Assembly (NCBI RefSeq): GCF_014873915.1
Contig: NZ_JADBEJ010000008.1
Location: forward strand, 124,001 to 188,000
Source of the DNA: Amycolatopsis roodepoortensis
GTDB taxonomy: Bacteria; Actinomycetota; Actinomycetes; Mycobacteriales; Pseudonocardiaceae
Direction of reading: 5' to 3'
Length of the DNA: 64,000 nucleotides
The notes under the pieces were generated by a model, which did not search any database, was not told where the DNA came from, and saw only the letters and a program-made list of their open reading frames with translations. Made by a program: the position numbers and the translations under genes. How positions within the stretch are numbered: position 1 is the stretch's first letter; each line of letters begins with the position of its first letter. This document shows positions 48,620 through 56,435 of this stretch, piece by piece.

Positions 48620-49837
48620 TTACATCTCCTCGCCGACGAGGACCGCCTCGGCCGGAATCGTGTGCGGATCGGCGGACTTCTCGCGGATCGTCAGCAGGGC
48701 GCCGGCCAGCACGCACAGGATCGCGGCGATCACGAACGGCGCCTGCTTGGCACCGAACCACTCGGCCAGGTGACCGACGACGGTCGCGGCGACCGCGCCG
48801 CCGAGCCAGCGGCAGAAGTTGTACCCGGCGCTCGCGACCGGACGCGGGGCGCCGCTGATCGACATCGCCGTCCCGGTGAAGAGCGTGTTGAGCAGGCCGG
48901 ACACCAGACCGGACAGGATGATGCCGACGACCAGCACCGGCTTGCTCGGGATCGCCATGACCAGCAGCAGGACGGCGTAACCGAAGACGGCGACCACGGT
49001 CGCGTGCCGCTCGCCGAGCTTCGCGGCGAGCTTCGGCGCCAGCACCACGCCCGCGACGGCGACCGAAAGGCCCCAGCCGCAGAAGATCAGGCCGACGGCG
49101 ACGGCGCTCCACTCCAGCACGAACGGTGACCACGCCAGCACGACGAAGAACGCGGCGGTGTAGAGCGCGGATCCGATCGAGGTGCGCAGCAACCCGCCGT
49201 GCTTGAGCGCGCGGAACGGGTCGAGCAGCCGGATCTTGGGCCGCTTCTCCTTCGCGTCGGTGGTCAGGAAGATCGAGCAGAGCACGAGACCGCACAGCAT
49301 CAGCAGCGAAGTGCCGAGGAACGGGCCGCGCCACGAGATGCTGCCGAGCAGGGCGCCCAGCAGCGGGCCGACCGCGAGGCCGACGCCGAGCGCGGCTTCG
49401 TACAGCAGGATCGCGCCCGCCTGGCCGCCGGTCGCGGCGCCGACGATGACCGAAAGCGCGGTCGCGATGAAGAAGGCGTTTCCGAGCCCCCAGACCGCGC
49501 GCAGCCCGATGAGCTGCTCGATCGACCCGGACGCGGCGCACAGCGCGGTGGCGACGACGACCAGCGTCAGCCCGACGACCACGGTCCGCTTGGCCCCGAA
49601 CCGGGCACTCATCGCGCCGGTCACCAGCATCGCGACCGCCTGGACGCCGAGGTAGCTGGAGAACAGCAGGGTCACTTCCGACGGCGTCGCTTTCAGGCCT
49701 TCCGCGATCGACAGCAGGATCGGGTCGACGAGCCCGATGCCCATGAACGCGATGACCGCGGCGAACGCGGTGATCCATACCTGTTTGGGCTGCCCCTTGA
49801 CGGCGTCCAACAGGCTCGAGTGGTGCTCAGCGCTCAT
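48620..49837 (-). CDS. MFS transporter, drug efflux type
   Basis: 405 residues with 12 predicted membrane helices and the motif-A-like GAMSARFGAKRTVV loop near residues 58-71 between helices 2 and 3. It belongs to the 12-helix DHA1-type antiporters, which use the proton gradient to expel drugs. It overlaps the MarR gene by 11 bases, so the regulator probably controls it. No substrate can be named. Confidence 0.88.
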   Translation of the reverse strand: MSAEHHSSLLDAVKGQPKQVWITAFAAVIAFMGIGLVDPILLSIAEGLKATPSEVTLLFSSYLGVQAVAMLVTGAMSARFGAKRTVVVGLTLVVVATALCAASGSIEQLIGLRAVWGLGNAFFIATALSVIVGAATGGQAGAILLYEAALGVGLAVGPLLGALLGSISWRGPFLGTSLLMLCGLVLCSIFLTTDAKEKRPKIRLLDPFRALKHGGLLRTSIGSALYTAAFFVVLAWSPFVLEWSAVAVGLIFCGWGLSVAVAGVVLAPKLAAKLGERHATVVAVFGYAVLLLVMAIPSKPVLVVGIILSGLVSGLLNTLFTGTAMSISGAPRPVASAGYNFCRWLGGAVAATVVGHLAEWFGAKQAPFVIAAILCVLAGALLTIREKSADPHTIPAEAVLVGEEM

Positions 49838-50285
49838 CGCGGATCAGTTCCTCCTTCTTGTCTTCGTGCAGCAATCGGGTGAAGGCGGGGAGCGCGGCTT
49901 CGATCGCGATGCGGTCGGCCTCGTCGAGTGCGAGAAGGCGTTCGCGGAGGAACTCCTCCCGCGCGACGATCAGCTGCCGATGGAAGCGCTGCCCCACTTC
50001 GGTGACCTCGACGAGCACCGCCCGGCCGTCGGCGGGATCGCGGCGGCGGCTGACCAGGCCCAGCCGTTCGAGACGGCGGACGACGTCGGTCATCGTCGGC
50101 ATCCGGACCCGTTCCAGGTCGGCGAGCGTGCTCATCCGGCGCGGACCGCCGGTGAGCAGCTCCGACAGCACCGAACCCTGCGTGAGGGTGAGCCGCACCT
50201 GCGGCGTCTCCCGGCGGACGAGGTAGTACAGCCGGAACACCAGCGGGCGGAGCCGGTGGGCCAGGTCGGCGACTTTCGTGGTCAC
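49827..50285 (-). CDS. MarR-family regulator of MFS operon
   Basis: 152 residues with a MarR winged helix: recognition region near 51-75 (LADLERVRMPTMTDVVRRLERLGL) and the wing RRRDPADGRAVLVEVTE. GTG 50285 starts inside a double operator (50284-50323). It would repress itself and the MFS gene, and perhaps also the divergent HAD gene at 50363. Confidence 0.9.
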   Translation of the reverse strand: MTTKVADLAHRLRPLVFRLYYLVRRETPQVRLTLTQGSVLSELLTGGPRRMSTLADLERVRMPTMTDVVRRLERLGLVSRRRDPADGRAVLVEVTEVGQRFHRQLIVAREEFLRERLLALDEADRIAIEAALPAFTRLLHEDKKEELIRDER

Positions 50286-50323
50286 TTAGCCATGCTAACT
50301 AAAATTACTGAGCATGGCTAAGT
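50284..50323. promoter_or_regulatory. Double MarR operator
   Basis: ACTTAGCCATGCT (50284-50296) and AGCATGGCTAAGT (50311-50323) are perfectly inverted with a 14-base A/T-rich spacer. Each half contains its own smaller dyad (TTAGC-CAT-GCTAA; AGC-ATG-GCT), as if two dimers bind. Confidence 0.75.
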
Positions 50324-50349
50324 AATCTGCCGCACAGGTTTTCACCGCC

Positions 50350-50355
50350 TAGGCT
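50350..50355 (+). promoter_or_regulatory. -10 box of leaderless HAD gene
   Basis: TAGGCT ends seven bases before GTG 50363. Confidence 0.5.
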
Positions 50356-50362
50356 TGGGAGC

Positions 50363-50998
50363 GTGGAAGCGGTGATCTTCGATCTCGACGGTGTCCTGGT
50401 GGATTCGGAAAAGATGTGGGACGAGGTCCGGCGATCCGTCGTCCACGAGTTCCACGGCACCTGGCGGGAGGAATCGACCAGGGCGATGCAGGGGATGAGC
50501 ACCCCGGAATGGGCCGCCTACCTGGCGCACGACCTCGGCGTCCAGCTGCGGCCCGAGGACGTCGCGCAGGTGGTGATCGACCGGATGGCGCGGCGGTACG
50601 CGGAGAAACCGCCGATCATCCCGGGCGCGCCGGGGGTCGTGCGCGAGGTCGCGAAGCACTGGCCGGTGGCGATCGCGAGCTCGTCGCCGCCGCTGCTGAT
50701 CAAGGCGTTCCTCGACATCACGCGGCTGCCGGTGCCGACGGCGGTCTCGTCGGAGCAGGTCGGCGCGGGGAAGCCGGCGCCCGATGTGTACCTGAAGGCG
50801 GCGGAGCTGCTGGGCGCGGAGCCGAAGAACTGCGCGGCCGTGGAGGACACGACCAACGGGCTGCGCGCGGCGCTGGCCGCGGGGATGACGGTGTACGCGG
50901 TGCCGAATCCGCATTTCCCGCCGGATCCGGCGGTACTGGCGGAGACGACGGTGGTCGGGAAGATCACGGACCTGCCGGCGGCGCTTCAGGAGGGCTGA
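50363..50998 (+). CDS. HAD-family phosphatase, beta-phosphoglucomutase-like
   Basis: 211 residues with HAD motif I FDLDGVLVDSE near residues 5-15 (nucleophile Asp6), motif II Ser in ASSSP near 109, motif III Lys in GKPAPDVYL near 136 and motif IV EDTTNGLRAA near 159. The helical cap after motif I marks the beta-phosphoglucomutase/phosphatase subgroup. It acts on a phosphosugar or similar metabolite in the cytosol; which one is not known. Confidence 0.88.
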   Translation: MEAVIFDLDGVLVDSEKMWDEVRRSVVHEFHGTWREESTRAMQGMSTPEWAAYLAHDLGVQLRPEDVAQVVIDRMARRYAEKPPIIPGAPGVVREVAKHWPVAIASSSPPLLIKAFLDITRLPVPTAVSSEQVGAGKPAPDVYLKAAELLGAEPKNCAAVEDTTNGLRAALAAGMTVYAVPNPHFPPDPAVLAETTVVGKITDLPAALQEG

Positions 50999-51019
50999 CT
51001 AGCCCTACACGAATGCGAC

Positions 51020-51062
51020 GAAGGGGCCTTTCATCGCGAAGTTCGCGATGAAAGGCCCCTTC
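51020..51062. terminator. Perfect palindrome with 21-base arms and one-base loop
   Basis: Arms 51020-51040 and 51042-51062 are perfectly complementary around G51041. It lies between the convergent HAD and ino1 genes and can end both transcripts. The outer GAAGGGGCCTTT part recurs at 5661-5703. Confidence 0.7.
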
Positions 51063-51081
51063 ATGCCGCGCTACGGGCGGG

Positions 51082-52164
51082 TCACTCCTCGCCGGCGATG
51101 AACTTCTCCACCGCGTCGCGCGCGGTGGCGTCGTCGTACTGCTCCGGCGGCGACTTCATGAAGTACGAGGAAGCGGACAGGATCGGGCCGCCGATGCCGC
51201 GGTCCTTCGCGATCTTCGCGGCGCGCACGGCGTCGATGATGATGCCCGCCGAGTTCGGCGAGTCCCACACCTCGAGCTTGTACTCCAGGTTCAGCGGCAC
51301 GTCGCCGAAGGCGCGGCCTTCGAGCCGGACGTAGGCCCACTTGCGGTCGTCGAGCCACTGCACGTAGTCGGACGGCCCGATGTGGACGTTGCCCTTGCCG
51401 AGCTCGCGGTCGACCTGCGAAGTGACCGACTGGGTCTTCGAGATCTTCTTCGACTCGAGCCGCTCCAGCTCCTTCATGTTCAGGAAGTCCATGTTCCCGC
51501 CCACGTTGAGCTGCATCGTCCGGTCGAGCTGGACGCCGCGGTCTTCGAACAGCTTCGCCAGCACGCGGTGCGTGATGGTGGCGCCGACCTGGGACTTGAT
51601 GTCGTCACCGACGATCGGGACGCCGGCCGCGCGGAACTTCTCCGCCCACTCGGGGTCGGAGGCGATGAACACCGGCAGCGCGTTGACGAACGCCACACCG
51701 GCGTCGATGCAGGCCTGCGCGTAGAACTTGTCGGCCTCTTCGGAGCCCACCGGCAGGTAGGAGACGAGCACGTCGACCTCGGCCTCGCGCAGCGCGGCGA
51801 CGACGTCGACCGGGGTCTCGTCGGACTCCTCGATGGTCTCGCGGTAGAAGCGGCCGAGCCCGTCGTAGGTGTGCCCGCGCTGCACGGTGACACCCAGCGG
51901 CGGCACGTCGGCGATCTTGATCGTGTTGTTCTCCGAGGCGAAGATCGCCTCGGACAGGTCACGGCTGACCTTCTTGGCGTCCACGTCGAACGCGGCGACG
52001 AACTCGATGTCGCGGACGTGGTACTCGCCGAACACGACGTGCATCAAACCGGGCACGCGAGTGCCGGCATCTGCGTCGCGGTAGTACTGAACGCCCTGGA
52101 CCAGCGAGGCCGCACAGTTGCCGACGCCCACGATGGCCACCCGAACGCGGCGGTTCTCGCCCAT
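51082..52164 (-). CDS. ino1: Inositol-3-phosphate synthase
   Basis: The 360-residue enzyme has the NAD-binding GVGNCAASLVQG near residues 13-24, SYLPVGSEEA near 124 and the GDDIKSQVGATI block near 178. It matches the actinobacterial form in length (M. tuberculosis Ino1 about 367). It turns glucose 6-phosphate into inositol 3-phosphate for phosphatidylinositol, PIM lipids and mycothiol. ATG 52164 follows GAAGGAG. It stands 62 bases after padR and is probably cotranscribed. Confidence 0.96.
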   Translation of the reverse strand: MGENRRVRVAIVGVGNCAASLVQGVQYYRDADAGTRVPGLMHVVFGEYHVRDIEFVAAFDVDAKKVSRDLSEAIFASENNTIKIADVPPLGVTVQRGHTYDGLGRFYRETIEESDETPVDVVAALREAEVDVLVSYLPVGSEEADKFYAQACIDAGVAFVNALPVFIASDPEWAEKFRAAGVPIVGDDIKSQVGATITHRVLAKLFEDRGVQLDRTMQLNVGGNMDFLNMKELERLESKKISKTQSVTSQVDRELGKGNVHIGPSDYVQWLDDRKWAYVRLEGRAFGDVPLNLEYKLEVWDSPNSAGIIIDAVRAAKIAKDRGIGGPILSASSYFMKSPPEQYDDATARDAVEKFIAGEE

Positions 52165-52226
52165 GCCGGTTTCTCCTTCATTAGTCCAACAGTTGTAGGT
52201 AATGCGCAGCGCGCTCGGAGAGCGCC

Positions 52227-52772
52227 TCAGGTCTCCGGCCCGCGCTGCTCGGCCTGTTCGTGCGCGATCAGCTCGTTGAGCCAGCGCACCTCCCGCTCAC
52301 TGGACTCCAGCCCGAGCCGGTGCAGCTCACGGGTGTAGCGGTCGATCTTCTCCTCGGCCCGCGCCATTGCCGTCCGAAGCCCTTCACGGCGTTCCTCGAC
52401 CCGACGACGGCGGCCTTCCAGGATTCGCATCCTGACGTCGGCCGGTGTCCTCGAAAAGAACGCCAGGTGGACGCCGAAGCCTTCGTCGTCCCACGTCTGC
52501 GGCCCGGCGTCGCCGAGTAGTTCGGCGAACCGTTCCTTGCCCTCGGCGGTGAGCTTGTACACCCGCTTGCCCCGGCGTGCCCACGCCCGGTCTTCCACCT
52601 CTTCGAGCTCCTCGACGAGGTAGCCGGCGCGAAGCAGCCGACGCAGGGTCGGGTACAGCGAGCCGTACGAGAACGTCCGGAACATCCCGAGCGTCTCATG
52701 CAAACGTTTGCGCAGCACGTAGCCGTGCATGGGGGTCTCGTGCAGCAGCCCCAAGATCGCGAGCTCGAGCAC
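52227..52772 (-). CDS. PadR-family regulator
   Basis: 181 residues: the N-terminal PadR winged helix (LELAILGLLHETPMHGY, then FSYGSLYPTLRRL near 34-46) and a C-terminal coiled dimerisation helix rich in Arg and Glu. It corresponds by position to M. tuberculosis Rv0047c. It is upstream of ino1 and may control it. A palindrome (52853-52865) at the likely promoter suggests self-control. Confidence 0.92.
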   Translation of the reverse strand: MLELAILGLLHETPMHGYVLRKRLHETLGMFRTFSYGSLYPTLRRLLRAGYLVEELEEVEDRAWARRGKRVYKLTAEGKERFAELLGDAGPQTWDDEGFGVHLAFFSRTPADVRMRILEGRRRRVEERREGLRTAMARAEEKIDRYTRELHRLGLESSEREVRWLNELIAHEQAEQRGPET

Positions 52773-52848
52773 ACCGCACCCCCTTCCGGGAACAAACCGC
52801 GACCGGTCGCGTTGGCCACCGTGACCGGCTCGGTCAACCTACCGGCCC

Positions 52849-52865
52849 ACTATATCGCGCCGATA
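52849..52865 (-). promoter_or_regulatory. Candidate PadR promoter and operator
   Basis: TATAGT on the minus strand (52849-52854) is a good -10 box. It overlaps TATCG-CGC-CGATA (52853-52865), an interrupted palindrome. The transcript would have a leader of about 70 bases. Confidence 0.45.
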
Positions 52866-53007
52866 CATCGAAGTGGTGTAGCTAACCCGAACGGGTACCC
52901 GGAAAATCCGCCGAAATTCATCGGACAGTTATCGAATCGTCGGCGTGTCCGACCGCATACGGACCGTCCCGCCGACAACGGGGCGTGGACCACACAGGAA
53001 GAGCCCG

Positions 53008-53013
53008 TACTCT
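53008..53013 (+). promoter_or_regulatory. -10 box of leaderless DUF5318 gene
   Basis: TACTCT ends six bases before GTG 53020. Confidence 0.5.
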
Positions 53014-53019
53014 GTTGGC

Positions 53020-53433
53020 GTGCGAAACCAGCGGCAGGTCGTGGACTACGCCTTACAGCGGCGCGCGCTGCTCAAGGGCGTCCACTCCGGACGGGTCGGC
53101 ACATACGACGTCTGCGACGCGGGCCCGTACCTCCTCCGTGCCGCGAAATTCCACGGCCGACCAGGCGATCAGGACTGCCCGGTCTGCCATCGGGAGGAAC
53201 TGACCCTGGTGTCGTGGGTGTACGGCGACGAGCTCAAGCACGCCGCCGGATCGGCCAAGACGCCGGAAGAACTGGTACGGATGGACGGGCACTTCGCGGA
53301 GTTCACCGTCTACGAGGTCGAGGTCTGCCGGAGCTGTCACTGGAACCACCTGGTGCGGTCCTACGTCCTCGGAACAGGAGATCCGGGAACCACCCGGCCA
53401 CGGACCCGGTCGCAGAGGACAGCGGGTCAGTGA
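53020..53433 (+). CDS. DUF5318 family protein
   Basis: 137 residues starting MRNQRQVVDYALQRRALL. Cysteines in CDAGPY near 31, CPVC near 52-55 and CRSC near 98-101 suggest one zinc site. This is the conserved actinobacterial neighbour of ponA (M. tuberculosis Rv0049), of unknown function. GTG 53020 is chosen from the TACTCT box; a longer frame from 52945 has no support. The PBP gene begins 67 bases later, and cotranscription is likely. Confidence 0.85.
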   Translation: MRNQRQVVDYALQRRALLKGVHSGRVGTYDVCDAGPYLLRAAKFHGRPGDQDCPVCHREELTLVSWVYGDELKHAAGSAKTPEELVRMDGHFAEFTVYEVEVCRSCHWNHLVRSYVLGTGDPGTTRPRTRSQRTAGQ

Positions 53434-53500
53434 CAGGTATCGAAAACGCAGTTGAGCACAGAGCGGCGTCCCCCGAAGCGCCGGTCTGGGAGGCCCATTC

Positions 53501-56275
53501 GTGAACGACGACCGCAATCGCTCCTGGCCTGGCCAGGAGCCTGATGCACCTCGCCGTGCCCAATGGCCTGGCGAAGACGACGAACCCGGCTGGCCGAGCG
53601 AAGAACCGCCGCGCCGCCCCCAGCGCCGGACTCCCCCGAACGGCATCCCCCGCTCGGCCGGCCCGCGTCCCGCCGACGGTCCCCAGTGGCCCGGTGGTGA
53701 CGCCGGCGGCCCCGAGTGGCCCTCCGACAACGAACCGCGCCGTCCCGCGCCCCCGCGCCGCCCCAACGGCATGCCCCCGCGCAGGCAGGGACCCCCGCCG
53801 CCGCCCGGTGGCCGTCCCGCCGGGCACCGCCCGCCGCCGCCTCCGCCCGGCGACCGCCGTCCTCCCGCCCCGGCCGACCAGGCGACCGCGATGGTCCGGC
53901 CGGTCGAGCCGGAACCGTACGAGCGCGAGCCGGAACTCATCACGCATCACGCGCACAACGGCACCGAAGACCCGTACGGCTACGACCCGTACGACGACCG
54001 CTATGACGATCGTCACCCGAGCGCCGCGTTCGGCGCCGAGGGCGAAGAAGCGTACGACGAGCCCGCCGAAGACGACGAGGACGACAAGAAGAAGGTCCTC
54101 ACGCCGAAGCAGCGCAAAAAGCGCCGCTGGCGGATCGTCCGCCGGGTTCTCTACGCGATGTTCGGCCTGTTCGTCGTGGTGCCCGCGATCGCGTTCGTCA
54201 TCACCTACTTCCTGGTGGACGTCCCGTCGCAGGAAAGCGTCGCGAGCCTGCAGAGCCAGCCGATCACGCTGATGTACGCCGACGGCAGCCCGATGGGCAA
54301 GATCGCGCCCGCCAGCGGCGGAAGCCGGTACCTGCTCAAGCCCGGCGAAGTCCCCGAAGTGGTCAAGAAGGCCGTATACGCGGCCGAAGACTCGTCGTTC
54401 GAGACCAACTCCGGTTTCGACGTCGGCGGCATCCTGCGCGCGGTCTACAACAACGTCACCGGCGGCCAGGGCGGCGGTTCGACGATCTCCCAGCAGTACA
54501 TCAAGAAGGCAACGGCCAACGAGGCGCCGACGCTCACCCGTAAATGGACCGAGCTGGCCAAATCCTTCAAGATGAACAACCAGATGTCCAAAGAGGAGAT
54601 CATCACCGCCTACCTCAACACCATCTACTTCGGCCGCGGCGCCAACGGCATCGAAGCGGCCGCGCAGGCCTACTTCAAGAAGCCGGCCAAGGAGCTCGGC
54701 GCGTCCGAGGCCGCGCTGCTCGCCGGGCTGATCCAGGGTCCGAGCCGGTCCGAGAACGAGCCGTACGCGCAGCGACGCTGGAACTTCGTGATGGACCAGA
54801 TGGTGTCGAACAAGTGGCTCGACCCGGGTGAGCGCGCCGCCGCGCAGTTCCCGAAGCCGATCCCGAAGGCGCAGGCGAAGGCCGACGACGCCGGGACGCT
54901 GAGCCTGCACATCCGCAACCGCGTGATCGACGAGCTCGAAGCCCGCGGTTACGACCAGGACCGGCTCCACCAGGGCGGCTACAAGATCACCACGACGATC
55001 GATCCCAAGGCGCAGAAGATGGCCGAGGAATCCGTCGCCGAGGGGATGAAGGGCCAGACGGACGAGAACATCCTGAACGCGCTGGTCGCGATCGACCCCA
55101 AGACCGGCGGCGTCGTCGCGTACTGGGGCGGCCCGGACTGGACCAAGAACGCGCAGGGCCAGGACGTCCAGGCCATGGACTGGGCGAACGTGCCGCACAA
55201 CCCCGGTTCGGCGTTCAAGGCCTTCGACCTGACCGCGTTCCTGAAGATGGGCCGCGGTCTCGGCGAGACCTTCGACGGCTCCAACAACCGGAAGTTCGAC
55301 GGCCGCACGATCCGGAACGCGGGCGAGAGCTCCAACTGCGGCACGCAGTGCACGGTCGCCGAGGCGATGAAGGTCTCCGCGAACACCGTGTTCTACGACA
55401 TGGTCCGCAACGAGACGAAGGTCGACCCGGTGGCGAAGGCCGCGAAGGAAGCCGGCGTGATGGTGGAGGCCGAAGGCGGCAAGGCGAAGCTGAGCCCCGA
55501 CATCAACATCGCGCTCGGCGGTGGTGGCACGGTCACCACCGCGGAGGACATGGCGGCCGGTTTCGCCACCTTCGCCGGTGAAGGCGTCCGGCAGAAGCAG
55601 CACTTCGTCGCCAAGCTGACCAACTCCCAGGACGAGGTCGAGTTCGACGAGACGGCTCCCAAGGGAACCCCGGCCTTCAGCGACGACGCCGACAAGAGCA
55701 AGCAGATCGCGGGCAACGTCACCGACGCGCTCGAAGAGGTCATCCCGTACTCGAAGCTCAAGTGCCCGAAGAACCACGAGTGCGCGGGCAAGACCGGGAC
55801 GCAGCAGTACGACTTCAAGGACAGCGACCCGCCGAGCTATCGCGACCGCAACGCGCAGACCTGGATGGTGGGCTACACGCCGAGCATCTCGACGTCGGTG
55901 TGGGTCGGCGGCGACGGCAACAAGCCGCTGCACGACAAGAACAACAAGCCGATCTACGGCCGGACCATCGCCGGTCCGATCTGGGAAGACTTCATGTCCC
56001 GGTACATGACCGGCAAGCCGTCGGAGAAGTTCGACAGCGTCAAGCCGATCGGCAAGGACGCGCGTTCCGTGCCGACGACGACGGCCCAGAAGCCGCCGGA
56101 GACGTCGACGCCGCCTGAGACGCCGACGACCACCCCGACGCCGACGACACCCACGACGCCGACCGAGACGACCGAAACGGGTGGCTGGCCGACGAAGCCG
56201 ACCAAACCCACGAAGCCGACGAGGCCGGGGCCCGGGACCACGGATCCGTTGTTCCCGAACGCCGAAGATCCGTGA
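53501..56275 (+). CDS. Class A penicillin-binding protein, ponA1-like, copy 1
   Basis: The 924-residue bifunctional enzyme has a Pro-rich disordered cytoplasmic tail (1-200), a basic KQRKKRRWRIVRR stretch and one membrane helix near 215-240. The GT51 transglycosylase follows, with Glu296 in AEDSSF and GGSTISQQYIKKA. The transpeptidase domain has Ser570-x-x-Lys573 in GSAFK, Ser626-x-Asn in SANT and KTG at 764. A Thr/Pro/Lys-rich tail ends the protein. It polymerises and crosslinks peptidoglycan. GTG 53501 has GGGAGG upstream. Position after DUF5318 equals that of ponA1 in M. tuberculosis. Confidence 0.95.
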   Translation: MNDDRNRSWPGQEPDAPRRAQWPGEDDEPGWPSEEPPRRPQRRTPPNGIPRSAGPRPADGPQWPGGDAGGPEWPSDNEPRRPAPPRRPNGMPPRRQGPPPPPGGRPAGHRPPPPPPGDRRPPAPADQATAMVRPVEPEPYEREPELITHHAHNGTEDPYGYDPYDDRYDDRHPSAAFGAEGEEAYDEPAEDDEDDKKKVLTPKQRKKRRWRIVRRVLYAMFGLFVVVPAIAFVITYFLVDVPSQESVASLQSQPITLMYADGSPMGKIAPASGGSRYLLKPGEVPEVVKKAVYAAEDSSFETNSGFDVGGILRAVYNNVTGGQGGGSTISQQYIKKATANEAPTLTRKWTELAKSFKMNNQMSKEEIITAYLNTIYFGRGANGIEAAAQAYFKKPAKELGASEAALLAGLIQGPSRSENEPYAQRRWNFVMDQMVSNKWLDPGERAAAQFPKPIPKAQAKADDAGTLSLHIRNRVIDELEARGYDQDRLHQGGYKITTTIDPKAQKMAEESVAEGMKGQTDENILNALVAIDPKTGGVVAYWGGPDWTKNAQGQDVQAMDWANVPHNPGSAFKAFDLTAFLKMGRGLGETFDGSNNRKFDGRTIRNAGESSNCGTQCTVAEAMKVSANTVFYDMVRNETKVDPVAKAAKEAGVMVEAEGGKAKLSPDINIALGGGGTVTTAEDMAAGFATFAGEGVRQKQHFVAKLTNSQDEVEFDETAPKGTPAFSDDADKSKQIAGNVTDALEEVIPYSKLKCPKNHECAGKTGTQQYDFKDSDPPSYRDRNAQTWMVGYTPSISTSVWVGGDGNKPLHDKNNKPIYGRTIAGPIWEDFMSRYMTGKPSEKFDSVKPIGKDARSVPTTTAQKPPETSTPPETPTTTPTPTTPTTPTETTETGGWPTKPTKPTKPTRPGPGTTDPLFPNAEDP

Positions 56276-56300
56276 CGATCGGTCTGAGCACCTGACGAAG

Positions 56301-56334
56301 GGTGTGCCGGGCGAGTGCCCGGCACACCTTTTTT
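56301..56334 (+). terminator. Strong terminator between the two PBP genes
   Basis: GGTGTGCCGGGC (56301-56312) and GCCCGGCACACC (56317-56328) pair perfectly around GAGT and are followed by six T residues. The second PBP gene therefore needs its own promoter in 56335-56435. Confidence 0.85.
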
Positions 56335-56435
56335 CGTGGCATCGGTGAACCTGAACCGATCCGATACGTCTTAACTAGAAGGAGACCTGCGACCGCAGGA
56401 CCGCGCTCACCACGGAAGGTTCGGAGGACGTCCCA

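Noticed and set aside
48602..48623. PHO box upstream of phoX copy 2
   Set aside because: The second half (GTTCCGC) matches poorly, it overlaps the end of the MFS gene, and it is about 80 bases upstream behind a hairpin. It was kept only as a weak remark.
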